In this document: piece after piece, positions 32,726 to 44,400 of the stretch | Numbering within the stretch: the stretch's first letter is position 1 | How the letters are laid out: each line of letters opens with the position of its first letter | Assembly: GCF_042453785.1 (NCBI RefSeq) | Contig: NC_091672.1 | Span: forward strand, 4,618,001-4,682,000 | Direction: 5' to 3' | DNA length: 64,000 nt | From: Malus domestica | Lineage: Eukaryota; Streptophyta; Magnoliopsida; Rosales; Rosaceae | Translations under genes and position numbers: made by a program | Notes under the pieces: model-generated | What the model was told of the DNA's origin: nothing | The model's database searches: none | The model's input: the letters and a program-made list of their open reading frames with translations, nothing else

Positions 32726-33651
32726 GAGCTGCACCATATGGGGGTCGCTGAGGAATATCCAGTCTTCGCAGCTCGTCGAGGAGCAGTGCAATGCTACGAG
32801 GTTGTTCAGGCAGCTCCAGCCACAAAGTATAAAGTATATTCTAGTGTCGCATCTCCCTCTCTTCCGTATTTCTAAGCGCTTTGAAGAGGTAAGTTTCATC
32901 GACTTTCATATCTGCTTCCTCAAAATCCATCGCCACAGAAAAAATCGGGAAACCCAGAACCCATAAGAAAGAAGAGATTCAAAGCCGCATGCTTTCAAAT
33001 CGAATTTGCATCCAAACAATCATTGCGACTCCCGATGTTCTCAAGAGAGATGACGGCTTTTTCCTCAACTCTCCTATCCTCGAACCTCGAAACATGGTGT
33101 TTTTAGGGCAGGAGAGAGTGTTAAAACCCATGGAATGTCGATTAAGAAGAAGATTGAGCTTCTTAAGAGCTTGGCTGGAACGATACTGATGGAGATACCA
33201 AGAAAAGAAAAAGATGAGATCACCGTCCGCTGCCAATGATGAAAGTAGAGATACAAATAAGCTGTCCTACAACAATACCATTATTATTCCGCTTTGGCGT
33301 TGTCTGCCATCTGCCAAAAGAGAAAAGAGAAAAAACAAGAGTGGGAGAAACAAAACAAAAGCAAAGCAGAAACGAAAGCAAAAAACAAAAGCAAAAGCAA
33401 AAGCAATGCACCAACGATCTGTAACTATTGAAGCTTTTGTATCGAAACCTTTGTTTTGAATGATGTAATTTATTTTTATTATCTTTCGGAGACATCTGTA
33501 TAAACCCCATCAGAGGGTAATATGTATAAAACCCATCAGAGGGTAAAAAAAAAATATAAAAAATAAAAAATAAAAAAATAATAATGACATAGCCCAAAAT
33601 AAATGGGCTGGAATGTTGTGTAGAGGGCGAACACCCATAAGCCCAGAATAC

Positions 33652-34022
33652 CACCAACCAGGTGATCAAAAGTACGCCCATTACTCCAAAATTATTCGGT
33701 AACCTGCCGCTATTACCACCAACTAGGTGATGAAAAGTACAACCCGTACTCTAATATCATTTGGCAACTAGCCATTCATGCCACCAACCAGGTGATGAAA
33801 TGTACAACCCGTACTTTCCTTCATGCCATCAACCAAGTGATCAAAAGTACGCCCAGTACTCTAAATTATACATGAGCATTACTCATGTCATTCATACATA
33901 AACATTTATGAGCATCACTCATATTAATCATACATAAACATTCATGATTATCACTCATGACAACATCCATGAGCATCACTCATGTTAATCAAACATAAAC
34001 ATTCATGAGCATCACTCATGTC
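33652..34022 (+). repeat. Tandem repeats, interior 2
   Basis: Counterparts of the ~64-bp array (33652-33865) and the ~36-bp array (33868-34022) of interior 1, with fewer units of the first. Confidence 0.8.
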
Positions 34023-34164
34023 AATCAGCTTCAAAACCTTCATTTATAGAGCTCTAGCTTCAAAAGCGTCATTTACAGAGCTCTAGCTTCAAAGTTTCAC
34101 TTGCAAAGCTTCACCTACAAAGCTTCAGTGCAAGGTATACAAATACCGCCTCCAAACAACCGCT

Positions 34165-34740
34165 ACTTCGGCCCATACATGGATTCAATTTGAAGTCTCC
34201 AGCCAACAGACTCTGTTGACCGAAGACTTGGGGGACTACATTATGTACCATATATTGGGCCTCAACTGGGCTTCATGAAAAATACTTGGGGGACTTAGCC
34301 CATTACATATGTATTGAGGAGCGATCCCTTATTCTATAAAAGGGACTCCCCCACTTTCATTAGAAAGCACCCATTATTCATGTACTGAGGAGCGAGCCCT
34401 TATTTTATAAAAGGGACTCCCTCACCATCATTAGAGAGCAATGCCGCCAGCTAAGCAACTGCCTCACTGCGAACATTACTCATAACCCATCACTTATATA
34501 TTAAGGAGCAATCCCTTATTCTATAAAAGGGACTCCCTCACTACCATTAGAAAGCATCGCCGCCTACTGAGCAACCACCTCGCAGCGAGCATCAACTCTA
34601 GCCCATCATTTATGTATTGAGGAACGAGCCATTATTCTATAAAAGGGACTCCCTCACCATCATTAGAGAGCATCAACTCTAGCCCATCATTCATGTATTG
34701 AGGAGCGAGCCCTTATTCTATAAAAGGGACTTCCTCACCT
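34165..34740 (+). repeat. Duplicated LTR-edge and TATA modules, interior 2
   Basis: Same organisation as 31140-31640: a diverged purine-tract/LTR-start copy near 34225-34290, then about five units with CTTATTCTATAAAAGGGACT (one has TTATTTTATAAAAG). Confidence 0.75.
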
Positions 34741-34956
34741 TCAAACACCACAAGCCAAGCCAACCAAGGCAACATAGGCCACGAGCCGAGCAGCCTCGCA
34801 GCGTGTACTACTTCTAGTTGAGCGTCATTTCAGATTGAGCAATGCCTCATATCAAGCATCAGTTCAAGACAGCATCTAGTTACTTTGGCCCACACATGGA
34901 CTGAATTTCAAGCCTCCAGCCAAAAGACTCTCTTGACAGAAGACTTGGGGGACTAC

Positions 34957-35305
34957 TGTTTATACCATATTTAGGGCCTCGTATTTAGACCTCGTATAAA
35001 TACTCGGGGGACTTAAATGTAATTATGTGATAAAGGAAGGGGTAAATATGTAATAAGTGAGGAGTCCTTATTCTATAAAATGACCCATCACCCTCACAAT
35101 TGGGAGAGGCCAATTCCTAGGCCCTCTCACCCTCTCTCAACGCTCTCACTCTCAGAGCTCTCTTTCCCTCAAATAAATACACATTCAATGTGGACGTAGC
35201 CCAAACCTTAGGGTGAACCACGATACATCTTGTGTTATTTACATTTCATGCAGATTCACGGTCAGGTTTACGTTGTTCCAAGACTTCCGGTTTTGTGCAT
35301 CAACA
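34957..35305 (+). repeat. LTR3 of the tandem retroelement
   Basis: 349 bp, closest to LTR1. Preceded by GACTTGGGGGACTAC. Confidence 0.88.
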
Positions 35306-35795
35306 ATGCTCTTAAGGGTTGCATGGTTTTTCAAAGGATTTTTACAAAGCTTAATGAGTATTGCATGTTTATATTCGATCTGAATATCACAGACGGGTTG
35401 CCTGTTTGATATACGTTTTTGCTTGAACATCATGAGGAAAATATGCATTAAGAAAACCTAACCTTCAAAGCATGTATGTGAAAATTCATAAGTACTTGGT
35501 AGAATTGCATAGGATTGTAATGCTAATGATTAAACCCTAGTCTTTCCCAAAGTTGTTTAATTTAAAAAACGTTTTTCTTCTTTGTTGCCATTATTTCCAA
35601 ACTTCCAAATTTCTTTTATTGTTAATTTAATCTTTTCAAATTCAAAAATCTCAAATTTTAATAATTAATTAGGAGTTAATTTAATTACAAATTAGTCAAA
35701 CAATCTTTGGGGACAACGACCTTACATGAGCAACTACATGACAGTTACCTTATATTCTTGCAAGTATTTTCAGTGATTTTAACCCTATTTGCACA
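35306..35795 (+). repeat. LTR-like segment, right part
   Basis: AT-rich, noncoding. Starts ATGCTCTTAAGGGTTGCATGG and ends near CTTGCAAGTATTTTCAGTG and TTTGCACA. I read it as the continuation of 25078-26024. Confidence 0.4.
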
Positions 35796-36037
35796 GGTAC
35801 TAAAAATCATAGCATACCCCTATATGAACTAAAAGTTCATAACTAAATCTAACCTGTAGTTTCGAATTTAATGCCTTTGAAACCCGAATGTTTCATTCAA
35901 AACTTACCACATAAAACCCGTAGTTTTCATGCTTAAATTAAACCAATACATGCCTATAGAATTGAATGTTCTACAATGTATGTCTATGGATTACCATATG
36001 ACTAACTATGTTATGTTGTACCCTCTGTTTTAGGGGC

Positions 36038-36538
36038 ATGTCGAACTTGAACAAGCTCAATTTCACCGCTCTGGAAGTCTCCAGAAGAAACTACCTGAAG
36101 TGGGTTCAAGACATGAAGCTTCATCTTACTGTAAAGAGTCTTAGAGCTACAATCGAGGAACTAATCAATGATGAACCCGTCAACGAAGCTCAAAAAGCTA
36201 CTGCTATGATCTTCATCCGAAGACACATCCATGATGCACTGCAAACTGAGTACCTCGCAGAGGAGGATCCACGTACCATTTGGCTCGCTCTAGCCGATCG
36301 ATTCAACCACCAGAAAGACATTTACTTACCTGAAGAAAGACATGACTGTCAGCATTTATGCTTCCAAGACTTTAAGTCTATGAATGAATACAACTCTGAA
36401 GTTTGTAGAATCCGATCACTGCTTAAGTTCTGTAAAGAGAACTTAATTGAACAGGATCTCCTGAAAAATACCTATTCAACCTTCAATGCCACCAATATTG
36501 TCATGCAACAACAATATAGGGCACAAAAGTTCACCTAA
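36038..36538 (+). pseudogene. Copia gag (UBN2-type) fragment
   Basis: From the ATG at 36038 (MSNLNKLNFTALEVS) 166 codons are open, with the gag core RRNYLKWVQDMKLHL, FIRRHIHDALQTEYLAEEDP and EYNSEVCRIRSLLKFC. The ATG follows a TTTTAG that could be an acceptor of a leader intron. The frame ends at a TAA right after RAQKFT, in mid-domain. A CCHC zinc knuckle (CYRCGSNDHWSRVC) appears in another stretch near 36858-36900. Confidence 0.8.
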
Positions 36539-37225
36539 TTTTAGATTTGATATCTGTTATACTTCTCGTTGAAAAGTAAAACCAGTTTTTGATGAAGAAT
36601 CATCAAGCTCGATCTACTGGCTCGAACACTCCGCCTGAAAAGTATGCGACTAATTCTAGTAACCACAACCGACAGAAACCCCGTTATGGCCTGGTAATGG
36701 GCAGCAAGGCCCACCACGAGCCCAAGGTCCACCGAACAGAGGCCTACCCGAGGGAGGAAACTTGACCTAGAAGCGCCAACTCCTTGCCCCTAAAGCCCCA
36801 AACTTCAAGAACAAGGGAAACGCTACCGTTCAATTGGATTCCACTAAACTAGACATATGCTACCGCTGTGGATCAAATGATCATTGGTCACGTGTATGCC
36901 GAGCTACCTCCGAGGCTATTGCCAAGTATCGTTCCTGTCGTGAGACTAACTTTATGCATGTGGAACATCCTGAATATGCTATTACAACTATGTAGGTTTC
37001 AGATTTTTAGGAGGCATCCACTCCTATAAAAGAATAAAGTTTTATTTTTCTGAGACATGTTAAGGTGTTTTTACACTCCTAGTCGCCGAACCTCCCCTAA
37101 AATTCAGTTTATGGTTTAATTTTTGGACAATTTTTCTAAGTCTTTGGAATTATTTGTTTGGATTGGTTTGTTTTGAATTATGGATAATTATTTTATGGAT
37201 ATTATTTCTCGAATTGATTAATTGA

Positions 37226-37756
37226 ATGAATGGACTTATATTTATGCATGTGACCAATTCAATTAATTTATTTCTAAGTATGACTAGTGGGGAAGTTAGT
37301 TGTCTCGCTGATAGTGCAACCACACACACCATATTGCGTGAGAAACACTATTTTACTAACTTCGTACCTAAGAATGCACCTTTGACAACCCTTTCAAAGC
37401 CATCCAACCTAATAGAAGGATATGGAAAGGCTTGTATTATGTTGTCCAATGGTACTGAATTAACCATTAAAGAGGCACTCTATTCTCCACGTTCCGGAAA
37501 AACGTTGGTAAGCTTTAAAGATATTCGATATAATCAATATCATATTGAAACTATTGAAGAGAATGGTTCTGAATTTCTTTGTATCACTTCCTACGAATAT
37601 GGTTGGAAGAATATTCACGAGAAGCTGGAACGTTGCCCGAGTGGGTTGTATATAACAACTATTCGAGCCCTCAAGACACACCATGTGACCGGCCTTATGG
37701 CTGGGTTCCAAAGCACTCCCCTACTTTGGCATGATCGAATAGGACACCTTGGATGA
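37226..37756 (+). pseudogene. Copia protease and GAG-pre-integrase fragment
   Basis: An open stretch with a protease-like block (CLADSATTHTILRE; the usual catalytic DSGA/DTGA is DSAT here) and ending in TPLLWHDRIGHLG, the pre-integrase motif. A TGA follows at once. Integrase blocks continue broken at 37910-38250 (FMVLVDASTRWSHVC, IQRDNAGKF, HTQNGLVE). Confidence 0.75.
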
Positions 37757-38297
37757 GATATAATGTGTCGTATCTTCATCACTTGGGCATCACTTAAAAT
37801 CTTAATCTAGCCATCCACTTTGCAAAGCATGCTTCTTGGGGAAGTTGAACATTAAACCCTCAATTACAAAGATTATTCACAACCTCTCTAAGTTTCTTCA
37901 GATGATATAAGGGGATATTTATGGACCTATCCAACCAACATGCGAACCATTTAGATACTTCATGGTGTTGGTTGATGCATCGACACGATGGTCACATGTC
38001 TGCTTATTGTCCACACGCAATGTTGCATATGCGAAACTCCTAGCACAAATTATTAAGCTTAGGGCTCACCACCCTGATTATCTGATTAAGTCGATTCAAC
38101 GGGATAATGCTGGAAAGTTTACGTCATAAACTTTTGACGATTATTGCATGTCTGTTAGGATTAAAGTAGAACATTTTGTACCCTATGTTCACACCCAAAA
38201 CGGCCTGGTAGAAACTTTCATAAAGTGTATTCAAATGATAGCTTAAACTTTGGTTATGCGAATCAACTTGCTGGTATTTGCCTAGGGCCATACAATA

Positions 38298-40560
38298 TTG
38301 CACGCAGCTATGTTGGTCTGCCTAAGGCCCACCGGTACCCTACCTCATTCACCGTTACAGTTGGTTACTGGATACGAGCCTGATGTCTCACATTTACATG
38401 GGCTTGGGTGCATATTCTATATGCCAATAGCGCCGCCACTATGTACCAAAATAGGTCCTCAGAGAAAAATAAGAATCTATGTCGGCTATGATTCGCCATC
38501 AATTATATGCTACCTAGAGCCATTGACAGGAGATCTCTTTACCGCACATTTTACGGATTATCACTTCGATAAGATAGTCTTCCTGTCATTATGGGGAGAT
38601 AAGATCACTCACGTTCTTATAGAACACAGTGAATTGTTGTGGATTACTCCCATTATGTCTCATTGATCCCTGCACCCTTCAATATGAAACTGAAGTGTGA
38701 CGTATTCTAGATCTTTAGAGCATTGCTCAAAGCATGTCGGATGCTTTTACTGATCTAACAAAGGTGACGATATCACATATACCCGCTGCAAATACACCTG
38801 TAAGGATGAACATACTTAACGTACATCGTACGACCATTGTGGAAAGCCGGACCGACCCCAAGGGTGGGGCTGTTGTACCTCTTACACGACATGGTATACT
38901 GGCGACTAGCTAATCATCTGCTCCTACCCTGAAACGTGGCAGACCTTCTGGTTTAAAGGATTCATAACCCCGGAAGAAGAAAACGGCACAAACTAGTAAA
39001 CCTAGTCTGGATTCAACCATTGCTTACTCATTTGTTCCAATGCATGAGATTATTCTAGATTACGATGATGTCCTAGATGAGACAACCCGGCCTCCCGAGA
39101 ATCAAGATATTTCGATCCATTACGTAGTTTTGGATGAAGTTTGGAATTGAAATAAGATGGTTGTCGATGATGCATTACGTATACAGTTGTTTCTGACATC
39201 ATGCTTAGTGATGACATTGAACCATGTTCTGTTGATGAATGCCGACGTAAAACAAAATAGTCAAACTAGAAACAAGCAATCCAAGTCTAACTCGATTCGC
39301 TTACGAAACGTAAGGTGTTTAGGCCTATAGCTCATACTCCACCACAAGTGAAGCCCATGGGTTACAAGTGGGTTTTCATAAGGATGTGTAATGAGAATAA
39401 TGAAATAGTGCGATACAAAGCACGCTTCGTGGCGCACGGCTCTCTTAACATCTTGGGATTGAGGAAACCATTCTACATATTGAAACAATCCGGATGGATG
39501 TGGTATAACTGTCTGAGTGAATATTTTACAAGTCAGGGTTATGTGAACAACGAATTATGCCCATGTGTGTTCATGACCTCATCGAAACTTCCGCAGAGCT
39601 TGAGGAAATTGTTGCGCACTTGCAATCGGAATTTGAGATGAAAGATCTTGGGAAAACTTGATATTGTCTTGACCTAGAGATCGAGCATTGTTAGGATGGA
39701 ATCCTAGAATTAATCGAATTACACCCAGAAGGTGTTGCGATGTTTTAATGAGGATAAAACGAAGCCTTCGAGTATTCCTATGGTCGTTCGAACTCTAGAT
39801 GCTAAACGAGATCCCTTTTGTCCCAAGGATGACGAGAGATTTTAGAGCCTGAAGTTTCATACCTAAGTGCAATTGGTACTTTATTGTACTTGGCTCAATG
39901 CACTAAACTTGACATCTGATTGGCTGGATACAGTAAGGCGCCTACGCACAGACACTGGAATGGTGTTAAAGACATTTTCCGCTACTGTAAAGGTACGACG
40001 AATTTGGGCTTGTTCTACACCCAAAAATCCTCGAGAGGAACCGCCGTCCCCCTCGGACCTCGGGTTGATTCCCACCTCGTTGGTTACACATATGCTGGTT
40101 ATCTTTCTGGCCCACATAGGGCACATTCTCAAACGGGTTATGTCTTTACCATTGAAGACACCGCTATATCTTAGAGGTCTACCAAGCAAATGTTAGTTGC
40201 GACTTCTTCGAACCATGCTGAGATTCTCGCCTTACATGAAGCCTCGCAATAGTGCTTTTGGTTTAGAGTAGTTATGGAACATATTTAAAGCACTATTTTC
40301 CATCGTTAACCTTCCTACGACGATTTTTGAAAAAAAATGCAGCATGTATCGAGCAATTAAAGAAAGGATACATCAAGGGAGACAACACCAAGCACATAGG
40401 GTCGAAGTTCTTTTACTCTCACCAGCAACAATAGCATCAGAACATTGAAGTCAAACAAATTCATTCCCAAGACAACTTGGCCAATCTCTTTACTAAGTCA
40501 TTGCCCAAGTCTACTTTTTAGAAGCACGTCCAAGGAATCGGTATGCGTAAATTATCTGAG
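38298..40560 (+). pseudogene. Copia integrase end, reverse transcriptase and RNase H debris
   Basis: 38298-38666 covers the C-terminal integrase (HGLGCIFYMPIAPP, KIRIYVGYDSPSIICYLEP). 39350-39440 is the reverse transcriptase start (KPMGYKWVFIRM, VRYKARFVAHG), then the sequence jumps to a later block (FYILKQSGWMWYNCLSEYF), so the catalytic core is deleted. RNase H blocks follow near 39920-40250 with stops. The end (QGIGMRKLSELNCL) reaches a stop near 40575. Confidence 0.7.
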
Positions 40561-41002
40561 TTGAATTGCTTGTAGTTCTCTTATTTGGAAGTTATGTCTA
40601 ACTTAGGGGAAGTATCCTGAAGCATACTCACTTGATCTTAATGTATTTTTTTTTACGATTAGGAACATTTTTCCCACTGGGTTTTTGCTACCTCACGAGA
40701 TTTTAATGAGGCACTCATCATGGGATGATCATATTCCGTTGAGTTCACTACTTTCGTCCTGTTTAACGTTGGTTTTAGACATTATGCATACTTCTCACTT
40801 TTCTCCTTAGTATATGGGTTTTTGCGTACCTTATGTTTTACCATAGCGAGGTTTTGTGAGTTTTACTACCCATGTATACTTACTTTCTTATATTTGAGAC
40901 TCGCATTCACCCGTTGTGTCAACGACTTCATCAACTGTTTACCTAATCTGTTGAAGATCTGATGCAACGTTTTGTTTGAGTATTTACACACTCAATGGAG
41001 AG

Positions 41003-41251
41003 TGTTGCACTCCTATTGAATTAAGAATGTGATTATGTAAAACCTAGTGTATCTTGAAGTATCTTGTATATTCCCTTTAGTAGTTTAATTCTTATTAGAG
41101 ATATAATCCTATTAGAGTAAGGATTCTACCTATTCTACTACTATAAATAAAGGCATAATAGGGTGATACAACACACACGAATTACATATCTCTTGTCTTT
41201 CTTTGTTGCCATCGGCCCCTTTCCCTCTCTGTCCTAAATACAATTCAATCA
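41003..41251 (+). repeat. Candidate 3' LTR of the old Copia element
   Basis: Starts TGTTGCACTCC after a purine-rich CAATGGAGAG, includes CTACTATAAATAAAGG (TATA-like) and ends near CAATTCAATCA. There is no second copy in the window to confirm it. Confidence 0.5.
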
Positions 41252-41440
41252 AATAAGTCTACAATCATTTGAGATTTTATCTATTTAATTGACAGAACTT
41301 ACCATCAGAAATTTTATTTAAGCTGTTATTTATATTTTTCGTCAGAAATAAATAGTTTGCATCTCTTTATTTGAGAGTTTTCGAACGAACAAAAAATATA
41401 AAATACATATTAAGACATTTTGCACCTCTCATAAAAAAAA

Positions 41441-44400
41441 GGTAAATTACACAGTAGCCCCTCAGGTATTGAGGTTTATTACAACCTCATACAACAACTT
41501 TAAAACATTTCACTTTCATACCTCAGGTACCATTTTATTTCAAAATAATACCTCCGTTAGATTTTCCATCCATTGGTCTATTAAATGCTGACGTGGCATT
41601 AGTGGACCCTGTTACACGTCAGCCCACTCCCTCCAAAACTTGTACACGTGGATATCCAGCTGCCACGTCATGCTAACTCAGCAAAAAGTGCCCACGTGGC
41701 CAAATTTTGAAATTTCAAATTTTTCCCGCCAATTTTTTTTTTTTTTTAATTCCTATTTCTTTATGGGTTTTGGCTGCTAAATTATGAACAATTGCATCAG
41801 ATGCAATCCAAAATGCAGAAATGCATATTCCCACAGTAATCAATGAATAAGTAAAAATGTATTCCAAAATCCAAATAGGCAACTAAAATAGCAATATATT
41901 TCACTTTCTTGGTAACCAAATAACAAGCATGTTCAACTGGATATAACCATCAAAAAACCCTAACAAGCTAGCATGTTCCCAAAAGGATATCCAGCCAGTA
42001 GCAAAATAACAGTTCCTAATAAACCACAAATCCAATTGGGAGCAAAATAACAGTTCCTAGCTAAGAAAAAAAAAACAGTTTCTAGCTGCTTCCAACATTC
42101 ACAAAAAATTCTAGCCACTAGCAAAAAATTCCAACATCAAAAAACCCAGTTTGTTCTTGTATGGCAACACTTCACTTTCTTGGTTGCCTTGTCTTTCTCT
42201 TCTTCACTCCCCCATCTGTTTGAACCTCTGAATTACCACCTCCAGCCGTGCTTGATGCCTACATCCAATGTTCAATACAACAATATCCAAATCAACAACA
42301 ATATAGGCCACAAGTTATCACAAAAGAATATCCACATCCAATGCATACAAAAGAATCCCTAAGTTATCACAATATAGGCCACAAATTCATTTACAAACCT
42401 TAACTAAATAAAACAAGTGAAACAATGCTTACCTTGGGTTTCCTTCCCCTCTTCCTTGGTACACCACCTGGATTACTAGATGCTCCATGTGAAGAACTTG
42501 ATACCTAAAACAAATTAAAGGATTTCAGGATTAATAAAGTCTTAAATCAACTTAGAAATCATATAACTTTGTATAAGGTTATATGTCATCTCATGTCTTG
42601 TAGGAAGATGCCTGTGATGAGTTCTGGTATTGTGGCCCTCTTTTTTACATATTCCACATTTGACTGTCCTTTGGCCTTTCCTTGAGAGCTGTTGTGGTTG
42701 TGGAATATCTCCACTTGTGTTAGTAGCCTCATTTTGTGTAAGATTAGCTTCTTTCTCTTTTTCTGCAGCCTCTTTGTTTCTCTTCTTCTTGGGTCTTCCG
42801 GGTTGTCTAGTATATAGAGGAGGCTGGATAGGTGGATTTTCAGTGACCTCCCACATTGACATCCCATTCATTGGCTGGATCAAGTGTCCATATATTTCCA
42901 AGTACATAACCTTGGAATAACAAACATCCACATAGTCTTCTGGCTTATCCCGCTTGTAATTAATGGCAGCAATGGCATGGCTGCATGGAAGACCAATGAG
43001 GTTAAATCCCCGACATGAACATGTACGCTCAGTCAAGTCAACAACAATTTGTTCACCTCCTCCAGCATCCACTTAGAATTTAGTCCTACCAGACCACTGA
43101 GCAATGCATCGACCACTTTCTATTTTTACAACCTCCAACTTTTTCTAAAGCTTAGGGCACAAATCTCCATATTTTCTCATCATAATGTCTCTTCTCATTT
43201 GAATCATTCTCATCAACATGGTATGAATGATCTGAAACATGGTTACAATTGGTTTCGACCTTGCCTTCACTATCACGGCATTGAAACTTTCACACAAGTT
43301 GTTCAGCAACATTTCACACTTGGTATGCTTTTGAAAATGGGACCTACTCCAGTGAATGGCAGGTCTCTTCATGAGCCAATCATATGCATCTTTGCTCAAC
43401 AATCTAAGCTCCTTCATGGCTCTTCTAAAGTGTGGAATTATAGTGGTCTTAGCAACAGCCCATAAAGCATCCTTCAGTGCCTTACCCTTAAACTGTTCTC
43501 TATAGTTTGTGTACAAATGCTACACACAAAACCTGTGGTGACAATCGGGAAGAACCGCCAAGAATGCAAGAATTAAACCCTTCTGCTTGTCACTAATGAA
43601 TGTCCAACGATGTTGATTTATAATCCTAATATCCTCGGCCAGAATCTCCAAGAACCAAATCCAGGAAGCTTTGTTCTCCATCTCAACAACTGCATAAGCT
43701 ATCACCCAAGTTTCATCACTGGGATCTATCCCCACAGCAACCAAATTGACCCTCATGCTGAGACTTCAAATGACAACCATCTAAACCAATCAAGGGTCTG
43801 CAGCCATGCTTGAAACCTTCCTTGCATGCACCCAAACACACATACATCCTTTGAAACCTTCATTCATCCAACTTTATCTTCACAGGGTTCCCCGGGTTTG
43901 TCTTTTTAATTTCCTCATCAAAATCCCACAATCTTGTGTATTGCTCAGAATTCTTACCCTCTATAATCTTCATAGCAGCAACCATAGCCCTATAAGCTTT
44001 CATCTTGGAGCAACCGTGTTTCCATTCAGCTTGAATGTTGTCCATAAAAGACTCAATAGGCCATGTTGGATTAAGTTGGATCCTTTCCAAGTACTTCTCA
44101 GTAAGCCAAGACTGATTCATATTCCTATTCATCCATAATCTACCACATGTGTGGTGATCTAAAATCTTCTTTATCTGCATGCTGTTTGAATTGTGCATCT
44201 TCCCACACTTGACAAGCCACGGACAACCTTTTTTGCATGCTGCATCAACCTTGAACTTCTCATTCCGTGGAAAATGGACATCCCCATACCCATTTATGAT
44301 AGAGTGCATAACTACTGCCTTTTTGAATTGTGTGGAATCCCTAAATATCAACCCTAAGGACAAGTGTGGGTTCTTCATGTCAGTCTTCTCATTAAACTCA

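Larger units (their letters stand above)
28284..35305 (+). mobile_element. Three-LTR tandem retroelement carrying host gene pieces
   Basis: Order: LTR1 (28284-28631), interior 1 (28632-31847), LTR2 (31848-32206), interior 2 (32207-34956), LTR3 (34957-35305), all in the same direction. Both interiors start with a GGCGCCGTCTGTGGG primer-binding site. LTR2 and LTR3 are preceded by purine-rich ACTTGRGGGACTAC. No gag or pol is recognisable, so this is a non-autonomous element (LARD-like). The flanking 5-mers ACGCT and ATGCT differ by one base and may be the target duplication of the whole composite. The interiors share their 3' halves but have different 5' halves with different host-gene inserts. 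Confidence 0.85.
35796..41251 (+). mobile_element. Old decayed Ty1/Copia element
   Basis: Gag, zinc knuckle, protease, integrase, part of reverse transcriptase and RNase H occur in order on the plus strand, all with stops or frameshifts. A candidate 3' LTR lies at 41003-41251. No 5' LTR was found, so the left edge is uncertain. Most of the reverse transcriptase, including the YVDD box, is deleted. Confidence 0.8.

Noticed and set aside
32533-32899. Minus-strand frames overlapping the Clp fragment
   Set aside because: The plus strand has the recognisable domain; the minus frames are shadows.
30818-34022. Regularly spaced ~36-bp repeats considered as a CRISPR-like array
   Set aside because: The units are contiguous without unique spacers, the DNA is a plant nuclear region, and the array is inside an LTR element.
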